DNA of 64,000 nt from Isoetes taiwanensis (lineage: Eukaryota; Streptophyta; Lycopodiopsida; Isoetales; Isoetaceae): the NCBI GenBank assembly GCA_021234155.1, contig JAJEKV010000062.1, positions 7,199,000-7,262,999 of the forward strand, written 5' to 3'. A model generated the notes under the pieces. The model was not told the origin of the DNA. It worked only from the letters and a program-made list of their open reading frames with translations, and did no database searches. Positions within the stretch are counted from its first letter, which is position 1. Each line of letters begins with the position of its first letter. Position numbers and translations under genes: made by a program. Of the stretch, positions 56,791 to 64,000 are shown one piece after another.

Positions 56791-57100
56791 ATGCACCATT
56801 CAATCCAAAACCTATTCAATCTAAAAAACATGATATACTAACCTTAGAATAGTTGCTTCGCGTGTAGATCGGTACTAGCGGCCACGGATCGCCCAAGAAC
56901 CCTCAAGAAGTAGGGCAAAAAGAAGTTCCTGAAAAGCCAATACGGTTCAAAATATTAGCTGCCGCCGATATGCGACGCCACGCCGCAGATAGCGACGCCA
57001 CGCCGCATGCGACGTTATTTCAAATCAAGGCCGCATGCGACGCCCTTGCGACGATTTTGTTATAGCGACGTTATTGTTTTTGCATCTTTTTTTTAATGTG
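56791..57100. other. Spacer between duplication and tandem array
   Basis: No gene. 56955-57075 contains several 'gccgcatgcgacg' and 'gcgacgcc' words like those in the CpG-dense blocks at 23.7 and 49.6 kb. Confidence 0.5.
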
Positions 57101-60100
57101 AAGCTCATTAAAGTTTGTCCCTAGGCTTATTTGAACAAATTCCGGTATCGGATCCTTGAACGGAGGATTCAACGGCCGAATATAGGGGAACTAAGCTTCG
57201 GGAGGGTGTTCATTAGCATACGCCCCCCCCGGGGGCTGTGACAGTGCCGCCTCGAGAACGCTTTTTGGGGTCCGCCTCCGGGGATCGGGACTCTCCCCTA
57301 CCGAGGTGGCCATTCAAAGTCGCCTTGTTTGACTTGGGAAGGGTGCCGCCATGCTTGCCCAACAACGGGCTGCCCGGACCGCTCTAACCCCAACGCTTGT
57401 CTCGACCTTATCCTAAAATTTTGGAAATTTTCCCAGTATGCCGGTGATGACCATAGAAGCCACCGACCAAAACCATAATTTAATTCCATGCCATGCATTA
57501 ACTACGAATTTATAAACCATAAATGGAATAAAATGCATAACTAAAAGAGTGTGCATCGAAAAAAAGGCGAAGTCTTTGACCAGGGCAACAAAGGCGACAT
57601 TACTATTAAAAAAAAAAATTCACTTGGAAACTATGAAGCAATCTTTCATCAAGGTACAATTGTTTCGAAAACAAAACCAACCATTACAAGTTAGTTATGC
57701 CATCCATGTCAAATAGCTTTAGGGAGCAGATAAACCAAAACAAAACCCTTCTAGAATCTGGCAAGTCACAGGGTTTACGCCCAATGCAATCTTAGACCAA
57801 GTATAACGCCCAAATGAGCCAAGGTCAACCCTAAGTACAACGATCCCACAAACTCCATTCCTTTGACCTTAGCTAACCCTTTGACCTAGACCTTCTCCTC
57901 GAAAATTTCTCAAAATTGGGTCGTGGTGGATGGAGATGGATTAGGAATCCAAATTGGGTAAAAATCAGAATTTATTTTCGTGACAATGCATTAATTAAGT
58001 GAATTTATGAATGTCTTACATCAAAAAAGCAAGGTTCTACTTGCCACATCGGGAGGAGGACAGCCCAAACTCCGCCCCGCCTGCCCCTTGTTCAGTGATT
58101 CTGGCCAGCAGCTTCTCGGCCAGTCCTGTGCAATGTACCAAGTCCCGGCCCCCAAAACGCAAACCCTTCTAGAACCCGCAACCCACGTGATTTACGCTTT
58201 GGAGGCCCTCCCTTGTCGATTAGGGCGGACCTTGCGCCGCGACTTGACGTGGAGGGGGGTTGTTGATGCTAGAGCACGACCCTAAAATCCCCCTTTGAAG
58301 CTGCTTGCCCCAAATTCCCTCCCCCCAAGGCCCCGGGACGGACGGCAACCTCCTCCTGAATCAAGCGATTTGACTCGCTAATGGACTCGTAATGTCGACT
58401 TGCCCCTAGGGGACCAAGTTCTCAGCGGGCCGGGACTACCAAAACTCGCCCCCAAAACAAAAAACCCTTCTAGAATCGCAAGTCACTGTGGTTTACGCTT
58501 TCGAGGCCCTCTCCTTGTCGATTTGGTCTGGACCTTGCACCGTGATCTTGACATGGAGTGGGGGTGTTGACGCCAGAGTCGGGACCCTAAACTCCCCCGG
58601 AAGTTGCTTGCCCCAATTCGATTCATTACAAGTTAATTATGCCATCCATGTCAAATAGCTTTAGGAGCAGTCCGCTGAACAAGGGCATTCTCTATCCATA
58701 TGCCTTGATAATCAAACACAACCATCATCACAAGCAACCAAATCTACCCCCAACCCAAGACTAGTCTTTTGCTTTTCTCAGAATCATTTATCTTCATTCT
58801 AGTAGTTATGATGCTTTTCTCAGAATCATTTATCTTCATTCTAATAGTTATGATGCTTATATTCTCAATGCAATCTTAGACCAAGTATAACGCCCAAATG
58901 AGCCAAGGTCAACCCTAAGTACAACGATCCCACAAACTCCATTCCTTTGACCTTAGCTAACCCTTTGACCTAGACCTTCTCCTAAAAATTTCAAAATTGG
59001 GTTTATAGGCCGGAGATGGGTTAGAATCCACCGCAAAAATCAGAATTTATTTTCGCATAATGCATTAATTACTAATTTATGAATGTCTTGCCATCAGAAA
59101 AGCTTTCGACTTCTACTTGCCACATCGAGGGAGGACAGGCCCAAACTCCGCCCCGCCGGGCCTCTTGTTCAGATGCCTCCCGGCAGCTTCTCGGCCAGTC
59201 CTGTCAGTGCAACAGACAAGTTCCCGCCCCCAAAAACGCAAACCCTTCTAGAACCCTCGCAACCCACAGAATTTTAATAATTTTGGAGGCCCTCTCCTCG
59301 CCGATTCGGTCGGGACCTTTTGCCTCGCGGACTTGACGGGAGTGGGGGGTGTTGACGCCTGAGCACCCGGACCCTAAAAATCCCGGAAGCTGCTTGCCCT
59401 CGATTTCCTCTCCCAAGGCCCTGGGGACCGGACTAGGCGACCTCCCTCCTCCGAATCGCGATTTGACTCGCCAATGGACGCCAGAACGCCGACGTTGCCT
59501 ATGGGGACCAAGTTCTCCGGCCAGAAGACCAAATGAGCCCCCAAAACAAAACCCTTTTAGAATCTGCAAAGTCACTGTGGTTTACGCCGGGAGGCCCCTC
59601 CTTGTCGGATTTGGTCGACCTTGCACCATATCTTGACATGGAGTGGGGTGTTGACACCAAATAAGCCAGACCCTAAACTCCCCCCGAAGTTGCTTGCCCC
59701 CAATTCAGTTCCATTACAAGTTAATTATGCCATCCATGTCAAATAGCTTTAGGGAGCAAATCCGCTGAACAAGGGCATTCTCTATCCATATGCCTTGATA
59801 CTAGGTCAAACACAACCATCATCACAAGCAACCAAATCTAACCCCCCAACCCAAGACTAGTCTTTTGCTTTTCCTCAAATCATTTATCTTCATTCTAGTA
59901 GTTATGATGCTTTTCTCAGAATCATTTATCTTCATTCTAATAGTTATGATGCTTATATTCTCAATGCAATCTTAGACCAAGTATAACGCCCAAATGAGCC
60001 AAGGTCAACCCCAAGTACAACGATCCCACAAACTCCATTCCTTTGACCTTAGCTAACCCTTTGACCTAGACCTTCTCCTAAAATTTCAAAATTGGGCCGT

Positions 60101-63100
60101 GGGTTGAAATGGATTAGGAATCCAAATGGCAAAAAATCAGAATTTATTTTCGTATAATGCATTAATTATGAATTTATGAATGTCTTGCCATCGCAAAAAG
60201 CGCCCGACTTCTACTTGCCACATCGGGAGGAGGACAGGCCCAAACTCCGCCCCGGCCGGTTCCCGTCTAAAACATTCCGCTGGACGCTTCGGCTTCAGTC
60301 CTGCGTGGACGCTGCCAAGTCTTGCCCCCCAAAACGCAAAACCCTTCTAGAACCCTTCGCAACCCAACCTGGTTTCGCACGTTGGGAGGCCCTCTCCTTG
60401 TCGACGGCACCTTTAACCGGAAGTAATGTGGAGTGGGGGGTGTTGACGCCGCAAGCAAAGAAATGTTTGGTAAAATCCCCGAAGCTGCTTTGCCCCTGGA
60501 AATCTTCCTCTCCCCTGCATTAGAAAACTGCCTGACGGGCTCTAGAACTCCCTCCATAATGAATCGCATTTGACTCGCCAATGGACTCGAACGCCGACAC
60601 GTTGCCTAGGACCAAGTTCCGGTGGGCCGAAGACCACTCACCTCCAAGAAGCGCCAAAGTAGCTCACTTCCATCACACTCGTGAGTCAATTGGCCTAGGA
60701 TGGGATGCGATATCTTGTCGTGGAGGAGGGCGTGGAGTGTTTCTTTCTTTGCAAAAAACCTTGTAACTTGCTCCCTTTAGGTAATTTTAATATTCGAAAC
60801 GATTTGGCAGGGTCGATTTGCCATTCCGGAGCCTCCCGGTGCGAACGACAAGACAATTGCGCCACCCATGTCGGATTTTCCGGGAACTCGCCCTTGAACA
60901 GACAAGTTCCTAAACCATCTAAACGAATCTTTTAGAGGGTAAAGCCGGGCCCTCAAAACAGGATCCAAATCTACCTAATTGGGGAACTTTTGCTTTTTCC
61001 CGGAGGGTGGTCATTTAGCGCATCAAAAAGGAGCCGCCGCCAGAAGGCATTTGATAACCATGAATGATTTTGGGATCCCGCCTCTTGAGTCCATGACTGA
61101 AAAATAGCTTGTGAGGGATCCCCGCAAGGCCCCGCCCTCGCGCTTGACTTGGGGAAGGGAGACGCAGCTCTGCTGGTTGCCACAAACTCCATTCCACCGC
61201 TCTAATGCTAACCCTTTGACCTAGACCTTCTCCCAAAATTTCAAAATTGGAACGTAGGCCGAAATGGGTTAACAATCCAAATTGCAAAAATCAGAATTTA
61301 TTTTCTTATCTTGCATTTATATGAAAAGAATTTATGAATGTCTTGGGGGTGCATATCCGACTCTAGGTTGCCATATTTGCCACATCGGTCATACAACAGG
61401 CCCAAACTCCGGGCCGTCGGGCCCCTTGCTCAGATCATGCAACCACGCGGCGGTCCCACATCAACAAACCCTAGTCACGCCCCCCAAAACGCAAACCCTT
61501 CCACGGAATATAGTAGGCAACCCACGGGGTTTACGTTTTTGGAGGCCCTCATCATCCCTAGATTTCACACATGACGCGCGCCAGGGTTTGATGTGGGCAC
61601 ACAAAACCTGGTTTGACGCGAGAGTCTTACACCTTAAAATCCCTCCCGGTTATGATTAATAATTTATTTACCATTAATAATAATTTTTGATTAATAAATT
61701 CCCCTTTCATTAGTAATTTGACTCGCCAATGGACTCGTTACAAGACATTGCCCCAAATAGGAAGACCAAGTTCATATTAAAGACCACCCGACCTTCAAGA
61801 AGCCCAAAAGCTCACTTCCATCACACACTCATATGTCAATTGGCCTAGGATGTGGATGCGGGATACTCGCCGTGGAGGGCGGAGTGGGTTATTTCTTTTG
61901 CAAAACCACCTTGTAACTTGCTCCCTAGGGGATAATGTTGATTCCTAGACGATTTACGGGTTGGTAAATTCAACACATTAGGAGCCCCCCGCGTGCGAAC
62001 GACAAGACAACTGCCCGGTTTCTATCCATAGTCGAATATCTCATGACGCCCCATGATTTTGGACAAGGGTATTCTCCGATGACCAAAATCTTTTGGGCCA
62101 CCCCAAGATATCAACCATCATCTTGTAGATCCAAATCCGGCCGGATAGGGGAACCTCCTAGGAGGGTGGTCCTATGGCGTCACCCACTAGGCCGCCAGAA
62201 GGGCTTGCCTTTGCACTTTGATCCCATTCTCTTGGTTATGATCCTTATATTCTCAATGCAAGCTGAGGATCCCCGCAAGGTCCCAAATCGTTTTGGCTTG
62301 GGAAGGGTGCCACTTATCCCATAAACTGCCCCGGCCGTTCTAATGCTAACCCTTTGACCTAGACCTTCTCCTAAAATTCAAAAATTGGGTGTGTGATGAA
62401 ATGGATTAGGATTCCAGAATGCAAAAATCAGAATTTATTTTCAGTACAATGCATTAATTGCGAATTTATGAATGTCTTGCCACATTGCAAAAGGGCCTTG
62501 AAACTCTACTTGCCACATCGGGAGGAGGACAGGCCCAAACTCCACCTCGCCAGTTCCCTTGCTCCGATAATAATCATCTTGATTTCTACCAGTCCCAAGC
62601 AACAGACCAAGTCCTGCCCCCCAAACGCAAACCCTTCTAGAACCCCGGCAACCCACGGGTTTATGTTTTGGAGGCCCACCTCTCCTTGTCGATAATTCAG
62701 CCCCCAGGGACCTTGGCGCCACCACTTAACGGGAGTAAGGGTGTTGGCGCCAGAGCATGGACCCTAAAATCCCCCTCGTCGCTGGTTGCCTTCACTTCCT
62801 CTCCCAATTCCCCCGGGGACCACGTGCGACCTCCCTCATCATAAATGGCATTTGACTCTGGCCGCATGAACTTCGCATTGAAACCCAAGACGTTGCCCTT
62901 TTCTCACCATAGTTCCAACTCGCCAGATGCCGCCCGACCTCCCACAAATCTCAAAGTAGCTCTACTTCCATCACACTTTCGTAGTCAATTGGCCTCAGGA
63001 TGTGGATCGCGATGTCAGCCCGGTCGGGTCTGAGTGATTCTTTCTTTGCAAAAGGACCTTGTAACTTGCTCCTAGGGTAATTTACGCCATTCCTGACGCC

Positions 63101-64000
63101 ATTTTTATGCCTACAAACAAAACAAAATCGGAATACAAAAGCCAAGCGACAAGACAAATGCAACATTTAATACAAATCAAACATGTATGCGTGATTCATA
63201 TTTGATTATTTTTAACGGGGCCTATGGAATCTTTTTCCGGCCTTCCCCCAAGAGGGGCTCCCCGAAAAAGAGGATCCAACGGTCGAAATAGAACCGGGTA
63301 TTCGTTGAGGGTGGTCATTAGCGCAGCAGATACTATTGGGCGCTGTGAAGGGCTGCCTTTAGTTAACTTTTTAATCCCGCCTCTTGGGGTCCTAAACTCT
63401 CCCTCTTGTGAGGGATCCCCGCAAATTCCTTAAAAAATTGACTTGGGGAAAGGTGCACTATAGCCCCGCAACGGGCTGCCCCGACCGCTCTAATGCTTAA
63501 CCCTTTGACCTAGACCTTCTCCTAAAAATTTCAAAAAAATTGGGTCATGTGCTGGAAATGGATTAGGATTCCAGCCGCAAAAATCAAAATTTATTTTTTA
63601 CAATGCATTAATTATGGAATTTCCAATGTCTTGCCACTGCCAAAGCGCCCCCTTTCTACTTCTGCCACATCGGGAGGAGACAGCCCAAACTCCGCCTCTG
63701 TTCCCCTTGCCTTGCATTCTCGGCTGCAGAGAAGAAAAGTCCCTTGGTCCAGCGCACCAAGTCTCGGCCCCAAAAATGGAAACCCTTCTAGAACTCCGGC
63801 AACCCACAGGGTTTATTTTAAACCCTCTCCTTGTCGTGAATCGAAGTGGACTTGAACGCCTCGACTTGATGTGGGGAGGGGTGTGAACAAGCCTTGAGCA
63901 CCTAGGACCTAAAATTGTAGTGAAAGCCGCTTGCCCCCAGACATTCCCTCTCCCCAAGGCCCCGGGGGAGCCTAATCTGCCCCTGGCACCTCCCCTCTTT
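57100..64000. repeat. Tandem array of a roughly 1.1-kb non-coding unit
   Basis: The landmark 'aatttatgaatgtctt' and its flank recur at 58001, 59074, 60171, 61328, 62463 and 63618 (degenerate in the last), a spacing of 1072-1157 bases. Other landmarks recur in step: 'ctttgacctagaccttctcc', 'gaggaggacaggcccaaactccgcc', 'cgcaaacccttctagaac' and 'gttgacgcc'. Within a unit the 'aacccttctagaat...ggaggcccctccttgtcg' section occurs twice, a subrepeat of about 330 bp. Two unit forms exist: one carries 'gcatatgccttgata' plus a doubled 'cagaatcatttatcttcatt' segment (58.6-58.9 and 59.7-60.0 kb); the other carries 'tcacttccatcacac' plus 'ttgtaacttgctcc' (60.6, 61.8 and 62.95 kb). ORFs across it are chance. 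The array runs off the window. Confidence 0.85.
59265..64000. other. Interleaved (chimeric) consensus of array unit and duplication unit
   Basis: Short stretches of copy 2 appear inside the array in strict order: 59268 matches about 50470, 60457 matches 51791, 61048 matches 52442, 61650 matches 53136, 63098 matches 54798 and about 63850 matches about 55740. The offset shrinks steadily from about 8800 to 8100. In places (61680-61800) array words and duplication words alternate every 5-20 bases. Natural recombination does not do this; a base-level merge of two aligned sequences would. Confidence 0.75.

Noticed and set aside
57298-63957. Many 60-120 aa ORFs in the 1.1-kb array
   Set aside because: They recur with the repeat but not in a constant frame, and lie in a region whose sequence is partly an interleaved consensus.

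Overview
This window is eukaryotic and almost certainly comes from a large, repeat-rich land-plant nuclear genome. The evidence is plant-type Ty1/copia and Ty3/gypsy retrotransposons, a Helitron carrying a plant P450 exon, short GT-AG introns of about 60-80 bp, long low-complexity tracts, and differences between repeat copies that concentrate at CAG/CTG (CHG) sites, a methylation context typical of plants. I cannot name the species. I see no intact host gene, tRNA, rRNA or CRISPR array. Everything coding-like is a transposable-element ORF, a fragment or a broken gene.

Layout. 1-1116 is non-coding. 1117-1684 is a 19-bp minisatellite. 2184-6648 is the 5' two thirds of a decayed Ty3/gypsy element (gag, protease, RT, start of RNase H). 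It is cut off by a reversed gag of a second gypsy family (6641-7624, minus). That family reappears in plus orientation from about 8.3 kb, so the two gag copies are head to head.

8202-56790 is one direct tandem duplication: copy 1 is 8202-34019 (25.8 kb) and copy 2 is 34018-56790 (22.8 kb). Each copy holds, in order: a gypsy element with domain order gag-PR-RNaseH-RT-RNaseH-INT; a broken multi-exon gene ending in a Ulp1/C48-type cysteine protease domain, with a CAC microsatellite in one intron; an ORF1-only LINE with a (TTCC)n tail and a candidate target-site duplication; a minus-strand copia element lacking most of its RNase H; a CpG-dense block and short AT-rich repeats; minus-strand exon-like pieces resembling a DNA-transposon gene; a hairpin-forming AAACCCTAG repeat; about 110-bp repeats; and an 0.8-kb polypurine tract. 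Copy 1 also carries a 3159-bp Helitron (24732-27890), and copy 2 has the matching empty site (50620/50621).

57100-64000 is a tandem array of a roughly 1.1-kb unit. From about 59.3 kb onward this array is interleaved, often every 5-20 bases, with pieces of the duplication unit (50.47-55.8 kb) in collinear order. That pattern looks like a merged assembly consensus rather than natural DNA. Together with the CHG-linked small indels between the two copies, it means frameshifts here cannot be taken at face value. The genes do not form a pathway; the window is layered transposon insertions plus one recent duplication, or a falsely duplicated haplotype.
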